64,000 nucleotides of DNA from Zeus faber (lineage: Eukaryota; Chordata; Actinopteri; Zeiformes; Zeidae): positions 30,524,769-30,588,768 of the forward strand of contig OY482848.1 in NCBI GenBank assembly GCA_960531495.1, given 5' to 3'. The position numbers and the translations under genes were made by a program. Each line of letters begins with the position of its first letter. The stretch's first letter is position 1. The notes beneath the pieces were generated by a model. It worked only from the letters and a program-made list of their open reading frames with translations, searched no databases and was not told the origin of the DNA. Below are positions 46,963-59,066 of the stretch, one piece after another.

Positions 46963-47404
46963 CTTGAGGTCTCATGAACTTGCTGAAAGTCATCTTTTAA
47001 GGCCCAAATTCAGTTCCAACTGAAATATGTTTAAAGCCAGGAATGCCTAACATACCCATCAGTATCACTAGCTATGCCCAAAACATCAACAGCAGCGTTT
47101 TGACTGAGGTACAGGAACTAAATGAGGCACCATTTAGACCAGAAATTTTCTGAAGCAGGAACCTTATTAGGAGTTTGTTCAAGAGTTATTGGCGGCTTTC
47201 CCTAAAGCAACCAAGAATATACCGTAGATATCTAATAATGCTGATTGGTGAGCTTGATGGTTCTCACATAGCTGCCGCCAACCTGCATTGTTCACGTTGT
47301 TCAGTACGACAAACTCCGACCAAATGGTTCCAGTTCCGCTGAAAAAGTACCGTCTCGCTTGAGGAGACTTTTTTCAGACCAGGAAGAATCAGAGTGGAAA
47401 GGGA

Positions 47405-47735
47405 AATGGATGCGGTTTATATAGCGCTTTTCTAATGTTGCGACTACTCAAAGCAATTTACAGTGCATGCCTAACATTTACTCATTCACACACATACATT
47501 GATGGTGGAGGCAACCGTGCAAGGCGCACAACTGCTCATCGAGAGCAGTTAGGAACTCAGCGTCTCACTCAATGCCACTTTATGGTGACACTGTGTTGTA
47601 TGCCCAGCATGCTGACAGCACAGGTTAAAAAAAATGGACACTTTGATGTGCTGCCAGGAGGAGCCGGAAATCAAACCAGAAACCCTCTGATTACTGGACA
47701 ACCCGCTCTACCTCCTGCACCAGGATCGCCCTGGA
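47405..47735. repeat. Dispersed short repeat common in teleosts
   Basis: TTTATATAGCGCTTTTCTA, CGACTACTCAAAGCAATTTACAG-type and GATGGTGGAGGC motifs, then the GGAGCCGGAAATCAAACC and CCGCTCTACCTCCTG end, resemble an abundant fish interspersed repeat. Class (SINE or MITE) not settled. The reading frame through it is not a gene. Confidence 0.5.
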
Positions 47736-47954
47736 AACACTTTCAGAACAGAGTTCTTTCTGTGGGTAAAGGAACCATGTTCCTGAAATGGTTGGTGGAA
47801 TAAAGGGCTATAAATGCACCAGTTGGTGTCTTGGACCACGGCATAAGCAAAGGTACTAATTTCAACACTGTCAATTTGGGAAACCTGAACCCAAGTCTCA
47901 TTCTTGAAGTTCTTGGGAACATACCCATGCCATTTAGCAGTTGTTTTTTGTCCT

Positions 47955-48070
47955 AAGAAACTTATAATTATTCATACACTGATGGATGCAGCAATCAGGA
48001 GCAATGGGGATTAAGTGGCTTGCTCATGGACAAGCACGCACAGGCATGCTAGCAAGAGGACCTCCTGAGC
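47955..48070. repeat. Second partial copy of the 47405-47735 repeat type
   Basis: ATTCATACACTGATGG, GGAGCAATGGGGATTAAGTG, TTGCTCATGGACA and CCTCCTGAGCCAC follow the same layout in shortened form. Confidence 0.45.
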
Positions 48071-48170
48071 CACTGATAAGCCTGAAGATCAGTGCAATTA
48101 TGTCAGACCTATGATCTATACTTATAAATGATCTATAAACGATACCTAGACCTATAATGTATGATCGCAA

Positions 48171-48172
<2 letters not shown>

Positions 48173-48215
<43 letters not shown>
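48173..48215. repeat. (CA)n microsatellite
   Basis: About 21 CA units. A purine-rich AGAG tract lies further on at 48360-48450. Confidence 0.95.
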
Positions 48216-48216
<1 letters not shown>

Positions 48217-48450
48217 TTTCTCTCTCAACACTAAACAGACATAAATGAAGAACAGAGGGCGATACACAAAGAATTGACAAAGAAACAAAAGCCAGTCAAC
48301 GCCTGGCGACAGAAAATGATTGGGAGGGGGGGGGGGGAGGGTGATGGGAACAACTTTAGGGAGAGAGAGAGAAAGAGAGAGAGAGAGAGAAAACAGAGAG
48401 AGAGAAAACAGAGAGAGAGAGAGAGGGAGGGAGAGAGAGAGGGGAGAGAG

Positions 48451-51400
48451 GCAGAAATTACAATTGGGGGTGTCAGAGAACAGGATTAGACGGGAGGAGA
48501 AATGGATACAGAGTGGAGAGAAGAGAGAGATGAAAGAATGTTTTTTTCTGGGGGAGGAGAGAGGGGAAAAGGATCATTTTTAGTAATTAGGAGCAACTCA
48601 TTACAAAGGCTTTCTGTGACGAATGGCGATGACCGGCAGCCATGGACTCACAGCGCAGCGGGGGGGAAGGAGGGATGGAGGGATGGATGGAGATATTTAT
48701 CATCCAGGGCTCCACTTGATTCTGCTCTGTTGTCCTCCTTTGAGATCTCCCTTTCCCCTTTTTCCATCCTCATCCTTCATCCTATTCTGTTCAACTCGTG
48801 TCTCACGTCCTCATTTCCTTATTTTACCTCTTCTCTTATCCTCCTCTTTCCTCCTCTATTCTCTCATCCTCCTCTTCTATCTTCAGCTCTTCTCTCCTGT
48901 CCCATTTCTTCTTCTCCTTTTCTTACCTCCTCTCACCATTCTCCTCTCTTATGCTGTCTTCACATGGAACATGGAACGATAGATGGGATATAGCAAAAGG
49001 CACTTTAGTAATGCATATAGGTATAAAAATGCAGCTTGCTATTAATATTTTATTGCAAACTTAAATAAATGTTAAATTCCCTGCAAAACATATTGTCACG
49101 CATAGTTGGTTAACTTAATACAAGCTGGCTATGAAGCATCATATTCATCTCCAAGCAGGTTTAACCATGGATTATTTAGCATTATGGATATATTTATGGA
49201 CATTGATGTGCTGCTTTGAGAAAGAACACGTTTGATCATCTGGTTCGATCTGGCAATAGAAGCCATTCTTTTATTATTAATTATTCATATTTCATTATTA
49301 AATTGTGATAATGAAATATGAATATATATGAATATGAAATAAGAATAATTATAATAATAAAAAGTTGCTTTAAAAACTTTACCAAACCAACTGCGCCACC
49401 GCCACCTCCAAATCCTCCGTCTGCTTCCTTGCTACTAGCACCAAACATCACACAATGAATTAATAGAAAAAAAACAACTTTTATATCAATCCATGTTTTT
49501 ATTTTAGCCATTTAATTGGGATATCCCAGAGAAAACGTGTACCGGGTCCGACCTCAAAACTCCGGATCTCCGGCGGCCGCAGCAGACATGCGCTATAGAG
49601 TGGGCTCCTTGCCTACGTAACATCCGGCTGTAATTCTGGAGTGGAGGATGGCGAAAAGTTGAAAAGATTTCTGCCGTGTTCTCTTCCCAAACTTCATCTT
49701 CCTTCTTTTCCTTTCTTCACCTCCCCTCTCTCGCCCTCCTCCTCTCCACTCTGTGAGAGGAGGAGGACCGTCCGCCGTTATGAACAGAAACACTCGTGGT
49801 GAAAAGTCAGGCTTTTTTTGGCCCCTCACAAATTATTCGGTAAAAAGATCTGTTCAATTTTCTGACTATTTGTTTAAATTCGTTGGTGTAACAAGTCAGA
49901 AGAGTGAGCTCTGTCAAAATGTTATTGTGTCCAAATTATTTATTTAGGGAAAATGCCCAGTGTAAATTGGTCATATTCAATATGAATTATTCCAAATGCA
50001 CATTCACATTAGTTTGTGTGCCTGGCTGCAGATAGAGAGTCGCGGACGAATGATCATTTTGCGGGAGTGACTCGCAACTGATTTAAAATATTTGTTCACT
50101 ACGAAAAACTCGTTCCCGAGTCTTGCATTACTAAGAAACGCTTGTTTTACTTGATGCCAGTTTCAAGGCTGAAACATGTGCCAAGTATGACATTGCATAC
50201 CAGCATAGTGTTTAAATAATAAGCATATAAAGTACGCTGGACAATAGTATTAAGATGTAGTATGTAGTACCATTCCCGACACAGCTACACCTCCACAAAG
50301 ATACACACAAATGTAAATTTGTAGGGACGATAAGGCAATTCTGAGACAAAATCTCAACTACACGTCATGTGTACCTGCAGTTCATCTTATTGGTTAAGTA
50401 GGAAAGGGGATCTAGTCGCATCTAAGGTTCACCAACACCCAACACGGAACTAAAGCAAAGCACCCACATGCAGAAACTGGAATGGAGAACAACAAAGGAA
50501 GTGCGACACGTAAAACCTTCGGTCGTTAAAATGTGTGAGGGGCGAGGGATTTCTCTTACGTTCCCTGTGCATTCTGGTTTTGGTAAATGCGACGCTGCCC
50601 CCGAGTGGACTGATAACCGTAATGCACAGGTATGTCCGCAGGCACCTATACAAACCCTTTTTTTAGCTACTTTTTATGCTTTTTTATAAAAAACATCCAT
50701 TAACTCACCCAAGTATATCAAAACTATATAACTAACTAAATATATTAATCTATTATGATTTATCTATTAATAAATCACTATCTAATAAAAATAGATGTTT
50801 GTATTATTATTATTATTATTATTCTACATCATTATAATATAGTGTTATTATATATCATAAATTATTATAGCATATTTTTATATTATTATTGAATTAACTA
50901 TTAACTTTTTTTTTAACGGGAAAACTTAATAGTAGATAAACTAACAATTACAAAAGGAGTTATGTTGAAAATGTTTAAACTTTTCTGCTGTTGAAATTCT
51001 CCACAATAGGTTTCCAGAACCTTAGTGGGAAGAAAAATGCAATAATAATTTAAAAAAAAAATGAATTCTCTCCCTCCTTCCTCCAAAAAAAAAAAAAAAA
51101 ACATTTTAAAATGACCTGGAAAGCAGCTGCCTCAAAGGGAAATTACAGTAATCGCTGCAGTGGGGAAGGTAATGGAAACTACAGAACAAATTGTCTTGGA
51201 GTGACAGTTACATTTTGAGGGGTACTTCTTTCACGGCAACAAATCCACAAATTCAAAAACACACACTCTCTCTGCCACACACGCACACCCTGTAATTTCC
51301 TCTATGTCAGGTTTGATTGAGTCGTTCCCTCATCTGATTTGCAATTCGATTTTTAATTGGAATTTAAATTGAGTTTAAATTGTTTCCCTGTAGGAAAATA

Positions 51401-52428
51401 CGAACTGCCCGTCGCTTTTAGTGATGATTAAATTCACATTTTCTTTCTTAATTTTACCTCACCCCCCAACATACATTACACTTTTCTTTATAGATTTATT
51501 TTCTCTCTTTTGGGTACTTTTGAGCAGAATAAATGGGTGCGAGGACCTTCCCTAATTGATCAAATTGGTGTTTTGGGTGTAAGTAATAAAAGTCTCTAGT
51601 TACTGTATGTATGGCCGATCCGGTCGTATTCAATGGATAATATTGTTTTGACGTTCTACTTTAGTTTACTTACAATACTTACTTAATGAAGAAAACATGC
51701 ATGTACACGCAACTGCCAGTATCCATAAAGAGTGCAAAAAAGTTATGGTGTGAGGAATGAAGTACCGGTAGATAGACAGACAGACAGCGCTATATGAATT
51801 TAATTTAAGTGAACGGATGAATCAATGAAGCATGTGTGAAAGGCAAAAAGTGGCACTGGGAGATAAGGAGAGATGGAGAACAGGAAAATGAACATTAATG
51901 AGACTGGGATTATGATTGTGTGGAGGAAAAGAGAGAAAGAGGGAATTGAAAAGGAAGAGAGGGACTAATAACCCTGCACAACTGGAGTATTTACTGCTCT
52001 CTTAAACAGTACTCATTTATCTCAGCAAAAACCTATTAGCGACACACACACACAAATACATTAAGGCATAGAACACACTTCAATATACTCAAATAAGAAG
52101 GCACATAAAGTGAGTTTTGTGTATGCATGTCGAGTGGCTTCTCCCCTGAGACAGTTCCTCTAATTAGCGCCATATAAACGAATAGGTTAAGCGGTGCTAT
52201 TTATGAGCTTCTGCGAGAGTGTATTCACTTCTCTCTCCCTCCCTCCCTATATGCCTTTATTGAGAAGACGCCTGCCGGCTGTGAAGGAACCAATCTGAGT
52301 GTCCAAAACAAAAACAGAGGAAGCAGCATAAAGAGAGAGAGATTTCAGCAATCCAATAAAACCCCAAGGAACAAATAGGAACTTCCCAGTAGGTCTTTTA
52401 AAAGTATACCTGTACGGCTGGAAGGCTG
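48451..52428. other. Long non-coding stretch
   Basis: Includes a C/T-rich segment (48730-48960), an AT-rich inverted repeat ATTCATATTTCATTA/AATGAAATATGAAT (about 49285-49328) and (ATT)n near 50806-50822. Poly-A/T runs lie near 50900-51100. No supported gene was found. Confidence 0.5.
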
Positions 52429-53090
52429 TTAAAATAAGTTACATACAACTGTTACAAGGTTATGCCGAGTGAACCCAGGTGCAGAGAACGAGGCAGAGGC
52501 GAGGTGGCAAAAATAAAGGTTTACTTGAAACAAGAACCAAAAACGGCCAAAAAAACAAAGAATTTCGTGGGCCTGGAAACGAGAGCGTTGTCCCGGACCA
52601 TCGACGGGTCCAGGACATCCCGGGCCGGAACCCAGGAGCGCTCCTCCGGACCGTAACCCTCCCAGTCCAGCAGATATTGCAGGGCCCCGCGGACCGCGGA
52701 ATGATGCGAGGCACAGGAGGAGGCTTCGTGGTGGGCGCCAAGGTGCTGGTGACCACTGGTCGGAGCCGAGACACGGAAGCGGAAGGTGGGGTTTAAAGTG
52801 GAAGGTGGGCTTTATCCTCATGGACCTGGGGAGCAGAAGACGGTATGCGGCAGGATTGAACTGCCGCACGATCTTGAAGGGCCCAACATACCGTGGCGCG
52901 AGCTTGCGTGACTCCACCCGCAATGGAAGGTCCCTGGTGGACAGCCAGACCCAGAGCATAGGCGCTGGTCTGCGCCGTCGGTTGGCCTGGATCCGCTGCT
53001 GCCGGGATGCCCTCAGCAGCGCCTGAAGAGCCCTCTGGTCCTGGATCCTTCCCTGTCGGCTCACCCACACAGCTGCGTCTCATCCACATT
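52429..53090 (-). pseudogene. Gypsy chromovirus: integrase end and chromodomain, frameshifted
   Basis: On the minus strand, frame 53070-52429 begins with the integrase C-terminal region: [40 protein letters not shown]. Then [14 protein letters not shown] leads into a Pro-rich linker. Frames 52774-52460 and 53070-52429 share the decayed chromodomain region, with [12 protein letters not shown] residues split between frames. Relation to the element at 63370-64000 is clear in layout, but the sequence differs. Confidence 0.75.
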
Positions 53091-53122
53091 AAGCGGCAGT
53101 ACTTAGCTTCACGTCATCTTCT

Positions 53123-53500
53123 GTCAGGATCCTGCCCTGCTTTGATTCCCTGTCTGTCTATCTCCGGCTCCCTCTGTCCCTCTTTGGCTCCCTCTGTCTG
53201 CTCTAGGTCTATCTGTCTCGGTCTCCCTCTAGCCCTCTCCAGCTACCTCTGTCTGTCTATAGGTCCCTATGCCCCTCTTTAACTCCTTCTGTCTGTAATC
53301 TCAACACCTGTCTTCACCTTCTTCATCACTCCTTTTGTATTTAACCCGGTCTCATTCCCTCTGTCCGGGTCAGTTCGTTGCATGTGTTGCAGCATGTTTT
53401 CTCGCATGTTTCCCTGTGTGTGCGCTCCAAACTCTCGGTTCCTGAGTCTTTGCCATCCCAGACTGCTCGCAACCGCCCCCACTCCCAGCAATCAGATGCG
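53123..53500 (+). repeat. LTR-like segment of a Gypsy element (start)
   Basis: It starts TGTCAGGATCC. A C/T-rich U3-like stretch, CAACACCTGTCTTCACC and a TATA-like TTTGTATTTAACC at about 53333 follow, the layout of fish Gypsy LTR promoters. The end of the LTR could not be placed. Confidence 0.4.
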
Positions 53501-53799
53501 GGGCTGTGACCCTGGCCCTTGCCTGCCCCATTCCTGCCCCTGAAGATCCCGAGCAGCCCGGCGCTCCCCAGTCTCTGGGGCCCAGCACCCCCATGTCTCC
53601 AATGCCCCCCTTGCCATTCTCCTGCCAAGACATTGGAGTGTCGAAGGGGGTGTTGGAAGGGGAGGAGCCTGCTTTCCGCCAGCTACTCTCGGTCTCCTGG
53701 GGACAGGATCCTGACTTCTGCCGGGTGTTAGCATTCAACCAGTGGAAATTACATGCACCCCCATCTAGGCCTCCCCTTTCTCCGGAGTCCATCATTCTG

Positions 53800-54290
53800 G
53801 TCCCGGAGTCGTCGGCTGCCTCTCCCGAGGTCCAGCCCGCTCCAGTCGTCGGCTGGCTCTCCCGAGGTCTAGCCCATTCCAGTCCCCGAGTCGTGGGCTG
53901 CCTCTCCCGAGGTCCGGCCCGTTCCAGTCCCCGAGTCGTGGGCTGCCTCTCCTGAGGTCCAGCCCGCTCCAGTCGTTGGCTGCCTCTCCCGAGGCCTATC
54001 CCATTCCAGTGGTCGGCTGCCTCTCCCGAGGTCCGGCACGTTCCAGTCCCTGAGTAGTGGGCTACCTCTCCCAAGGTCCGGCCTGTTCCAGTCACCGAGT
54101 CGTCGGCTGCCTCTTCCGAGTTCCAGCCCACTCAAGTCGTCGGTTGCCTCTCCCGTGGTCCGGCCCGTTCCAGTCCCCGAGTCGTGGGCTGCCTCTCCCA
54201 TGGTCCGGCCCGTTCCAGTCCCCGAGTCGTGGGCTGCCTCTCCCGAGGTCCGGCCCGTTCCCGACCCCGAGTCGTCGGCTGCCTTGCTCA
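53800..54290. repeat. Minisatellite, 36/45-bp units, about 11 copies
   Basis: The core GTCGTGGGCTGCCTCTCCCG followed by AGGTCCGGCCCGTTCC repeats, with or without a 9-bp CCCCGAGTC spacer. All unit lengths are multiples of three, so frames stay open on both strands (for example PVPESWAASPEVR-like on the plus strand). It may derive from a coding repeat, but no start, family or flanking domain supports a gene. Confidence 0.8.
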
Positions 54291-54529
54291 TCTGCCCTGA
54301 GGCTGGTTCCACCCCCAGAGCAGTCTGACTCCCGGACCCGGCCACCTGGTCGCCCTCCGGGGCTGCTTCGCTCATCTGCCCTGTTGGCCTGGGCAGGGTT
54401 CCGGCTCCTGTTTTCCTGAGTCCCTGCCTTCCCCCTCATGAGTCCCTGCCTGTCCTGATCCCCCTTCTGTTGCCTGTTCCTGATTCCCTGTGAAGCTCGG
54501 TGTAAATTAAAGGGATTAAAACAAGTTAG

Positions 54530-55860
54530 TTCCTAAAAGTTAAAGGGCAATTAAACTGAAATTTTGTTTGTTTGATAAAGATAGAAAAATGGTTAAATAA
54601 AAGAGTAAGACAATTTAATCATAAATAGGGTAGAGTGTAAATAGGTGAACAAGTTATTAACATAAACAGTTCTAAGCGATATTGTTTGATTGGTTACTGG
54701 AGGTATCCGTCAGTGCCACCTGTGGTAACTGGCCGTAGTTTAAGAGCGACGGGGAGACGATCGATCGACGTAAGCGGGGTTCAGCGCCTCGGCTCAGTTG
54801 ACGGAAGTGAGGTGACCCGCGCTCACTGGCTTGGAGGAGAGACGTGCGGACGGACGAGGAAGGACTGAGGGAGAGCGGGAGAGAGACGAGAGAATGGAGA
54901 GGTAGCGCGGTGTATGATTGAAGAAAGCGGAGAAAGTTCAGCATAAGACCACGTACACGGAGTTGTGAAGCACTTTTCCAGTTGATTCCTAACGAGGATT
55001 TCACCTCCGCCACTGTTTTATTTTTTCGGACCACAACCTGTTTTCAGGGTTTACTTTGGACTTGTTCTTTTCCCCACTCTACGACTGCTTTTTCGGCAGC
55101 ACCGCACCCGAGCAATGCACGTGTGCGCGTGCTTGTGTGTGTGCGTGTGTGTGTGTGTCCACAATTGTGGTTAATGTCGGGTTCAATTGTTCAATTGACC
55201 TGTTTGATGTTGGGAAATAAGGGATTTAAGTTTCGCGTGTACTGTTTGTTTTTCTAACTAAAAGCGGTCTGATGTGTGTTATTCATTTTTATTTTATTTT
55301 TTTTTCAATTAAGAGGGTAGTTATTATTTGTACATATGAAAAGCAGTCAGTAAACTGTTACTTATTTTATACTTATTTATACTGGGTCAGTTATTTAAAC
55401 AAACGTCTAGCCAATGTGAATAGAGACTGAAGTTTTGCTTTGTTTATTAGTAGGATATAATAAGTTTCACCAAACACCAAACCTTTGTGGTAGCTACCTT
55501 GGAAACAGAACCCAAACACCCCAATCAAGGTGTTGGGCGCTACACCTGTCTGTATACACATTAAACCCCTGTACAAACAACTAAAACAGTGTGTGTCCTG
55601 CGTTTGGGATCATCTTGACCTCATCCCTAACATCTTCGCCAGATCGTACCGTCTACGATGCAGTTTCCATGGCCGTCGCCTCCTGTCTTCAATCATCAGA
55701 CCCCAGAAGGACCTCTGCCCACTCTACCACTTATACTCTTTGCTTGTTTGGACTTTGAACTAACCCTGATAGTCCGCAATAAACCTGTTTAAAACCACAT
55801 TTGCTTTTGAATCTGTGTTCAGCATCCTTGTGTCCCAAATTGAAGGTATCATAACAGACT
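54530..55860. other. Unassigned stretch, possible LTR-element end
   Basis: A (GT)n run lies at about 55133-55160. Near 55590-55860 the sequence CCTGCGTTTGGGATC, an AATAAA at about 55779 and the end ATCATAACA resemble the R/U5 end of a fish LTR retrotransposon in plus orientation. No partner LTR was identified. Confidence 0.3.
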
Positions 55861-57039
55861 CAAACAAACTAATCATTTTGGTAAAGGATTCATTTTGTTC
55901 ATTTAAAATATTTTGTCCAAAATAAGGACTCACAACAACCGACCACTATTTTTATCTCAGTGAACAGTCCTCCACTAAATCTCCCTTCCACAGTGTTAAA
56001 TGGATCACGTTTAATGAAATTGCTCTGATTCTGGGCTTCGCTTAAGTCGGGTTTTATTTTGCTTAGAGTGGACTGTTACACAAATTCCCTGTCTTTACTG
56101 GAACGAATCAGGACGTCTATTTCTATTAGTAACAGGCCAATTGATCTTGACCTGCTGATTGAGCAGGGTACTGCAGGGGGTGACAGCTTTGAGTTCATTT
56201 ATTGTTAACCTCCCCAACATGTTTCCTTTCTTTCCATAAATAAGCAGGCTGAACAACTTTTATTCTATTGAGAGTTTGTTTTGGAAAATGTTGTCTGACA
56301 TTTTGATGACAATTACATTTAGTGATTTTCTCTTCCAACTAATTTTGAGCATTCTATCTTTTAAAATGGTGACAGGCATTGAGTATATCATGCTAGAAGC
56401 TATGCTATTTAATACGTTCCAGGATGTAGAGCGGCAACTGAACCAGCAAGGACAGCAGGGCCATAAAAAGATAAGACAAGCAAAACACCCCTGTGTTATA
56501 AGTGTGTGTGGCATTGGCACATGAGAGAACCCAGCAACTGCCATAGGATTAAAAACGGTAGGTTTACTATAATGTACATCATTTAGGGATATAGTAAATG
56601 TCTAATTTTTACAGTTTTAAATATTCAACAGCCTGGATCAAATTAAGACTTTTTTTTTTTTTCTTGATGGTTCAATTTTAAAGCAATTAAAGTCAGTTAT
56701 TTTAAAAGTGACGTGTCATACCAATGAACATTTAATAAGGTGCATTTTTCACGTCAGCCTCTCTTATAGTCCTCGACTATCTGTATTATGTGTGCACAGA
56801 TGTTTATTTACTTTTATATCATTTTATTCATCTTATTCTTTATTCTGGAAATTGACTTGCAGCGTTCTGTAAATGTTCTTTCTGCATAGGCAATCCCATT
56901 CAGCAATAATAACTGCAATAGCTACACCATGAGTTTATCTGAAGCGATCAATAAAGCATTCATTCAACAGGAAATATTATACTGACCAAACTGAACTATG
57001 GTACACTCAATATTTATTTGAAATGGTCTCATTAGTAGT
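55861..57039. other. Non-coding stretch, nothing recognised
   Basis: AT-rich DNA with short frames only (up to 94 codons on the minus strand at 56544-56260), none with family resemblance. Confidence 0.4.
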
Positions 57040-57285
57040 ATGCCTATTTTTATGACTAGTTTGCCTAGTTCTATAACTACTATGCCTAGTTTTATAACTA
57101 GTATGCCTAGTATGCATATTTTTTTATAACAAGTGCGCCTATTTTTTTGATAACAAATGTGCCTATTCTTTTATACCTAGTATGCTATTTTTTTATACCT
57201 AGTATGCTTAGTTTTATAACTAGTATGCGTAGTTTTTTTTATACCTAGTATGCCTAGTTTTTTCACTAGTATTCCTAGCGCAACT
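57040..57285. repeat. AT-rich minisatellite with CTAGTATGCCTA core
   Basis: About eleven copies of a 20-27 bp unit (ACTAGTATGCCTAG then TTTTATA), with T-run length changes and decayed central copies. Confidence 0.85.
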
Positions 57286-57864
57286 GCAATGCATCTTACT
57301 TAATTATTAATGTTCGTAAATTGAAAATATTTGCATTCATGCCTTCATAGTTTCTATGTAGTGTCACAAGATGTCGCTGCTAGCTAATGTTAGCATTAGC
57401 CTGTAGGCAGCGTGAAACGAGGGACGTGAAAACAGGCAGGGAGGAGGGGTTGCCAGGGACAACGGTCAATATTAACAGACATCGGCCAATTGATGTGACT
57501 GACCAATCAGAAGTGAGTATTCCACAGAGCCGTATAATAATAAACAAATAAAAGTGCCAATAGGTAGGGCAAATGTATTCTTGGGGCAATTTTATGAGGC
57601 ATACTTACCACCTGTCTGCTTTGGATGAAACCAGATAACTAAAATATTATCAAATGTATACACATAAATACAAACGATGGTTGTGTTGAGGTTGTTTGTC
57701 AGTGCCGCCTCTGTACTCACAGTTCTGTTTCGTGGAGCTGTCTCTGAGCTCTTTCACTCCATAAATATTGATTGGCAGATTTGAAGATTGGCAGGCTAAC
57801 AATAATTAACAAGCCCTAAAGTTAATACTGTTTGTTGCTGTTGCTATCAGGTTACCTTTGGACC

Positions 57865-57983
57865 ATGTCTGACCGTCGGTGGATGAGGTGCAGACTGATG
57901 GGTAGATGCGCTCTCCTGGGAGCGCTCCTTGTGCGGGTCATGCACTTGCTCTTCTCTTCACAGATCCACCTCGCTGAGACAGA
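57865..57983 (+). CDS. gal3st1: gal3st1-like gene: probable first coding exon
   Basis: An ATG at 57865 opens 39 codons: basic N-terminus (MSDRRWMRCRLMGR), then a hydrophobic stretch (CALLGALLVRVMHLLF), as expected for the short cytoplasmic tail and signal anchor of a type II Golgi enzyme. It meets a GT donor in AGA/GTAAGA context at 57984, immediately before an in-frame stop. The phase (two bases over) fits acceptors at 59066 or 59102, but not the better-looking pyrimidine-rich acceptor at 59035. An extra exon or a different junction is therefore possible. Assignment rests on position, topology and length; the human enzyme also has a short N-terminal anchor encoded apart from the catalytic part. 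Confidence 0.55.
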
Positions 57984-59066
57984 GTAAGACCTCAACAGAC
58001 CTGGGCCATAATACGAGACATCATTGCAACATCACCATAGAATCAGATCAAAGATTCCTTTGATTGACCTAAAGGATAGATTTGTCATTTTTCAATCCAG
58101 GCCTTATTAAAACATTGGTTCCCATCATTTATAACTGTTCACAGCATGACATGCTGAACACTTTACTATTGAGAAACTCACCACCACCTAATGTTCCCAT
58201 GTGTCTTTATATATTTTTGAACGTGGTATGAATAACACAAATAGCACATTTAGTTGAAAACCACTTTTTGCAATTGCCACAGTACATCCAAAATGCAACA
58301 TTGGCTGCGGTAGATCTGTGGAAGTGGGAAAAATGTAATAAAGCCAAGAAAAACCTGACAAAAATGCATGATTTTGGTCCATTTTTTCCAGTAGCTTATA
58401 GCATATAAAGACTGTCTGACAATAACTTTCCGTTTCCAATTTTTATAAGGTCTGGGATAAATGACAAACATTTTTTTAAATTTGTGTTTTGTCGGATATT
58501 GTTTGCAAAACCAACTATCAGGTAGGAAGTGATTGAGTGAGAGTAAAGAGTGAAGAGTAAATTGTAATCTTTAATTATTATTTAGAAAAAATATATATTT
58601 CATTCTCTCTGTGGCCACGTCTATGTTCTCAACAGTGGATGTTGTTAATTGAAAGCACTTTGAAGGCAGCAGGATTCAGCTATTCGTGAGATAATAAGTT
58701 ATAATAACATATTTGTCAAATGCAGAGCTATCATTTGTTGGCTGGTGATATATACGTTGGCCGTGTCTGAATAACAAGAAAGATGTGAAGATAACCTCAC
58801 ACGACACGACGAGCATGAGCAAATCATTTCAATTTGGAACAGTCACAAACTAATATAAATTATATTGGAGATTAGCAATCAAACGAGTGATCAACCAAGC
58901 GTAATCAAGGGTGTTGACTGGTAAAGATTCTGAATTATGATTATTAAGTATCAAATCGGTTTGATGTGATATGATATTTGACCAAGTGGTCTTTTATTAG
59001 GTTTCCGGTGCCTCACTCCTGTGCCCACATTTCAGTTGACAGCCCTAGCCAACCATCGGCGATCAG

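Noticed and set aside
47435..47803. 122-codon plus-strand frame
   Set aside because: It lies across a dispersed short repeat seen twice; not protein-like.
53370..54439. 253- and 168-codon minus-strand frames, Gly/Thr/Arg-rich
   Set aside because: They translate the minisatellite from the antisense side; no domain or start is supported.
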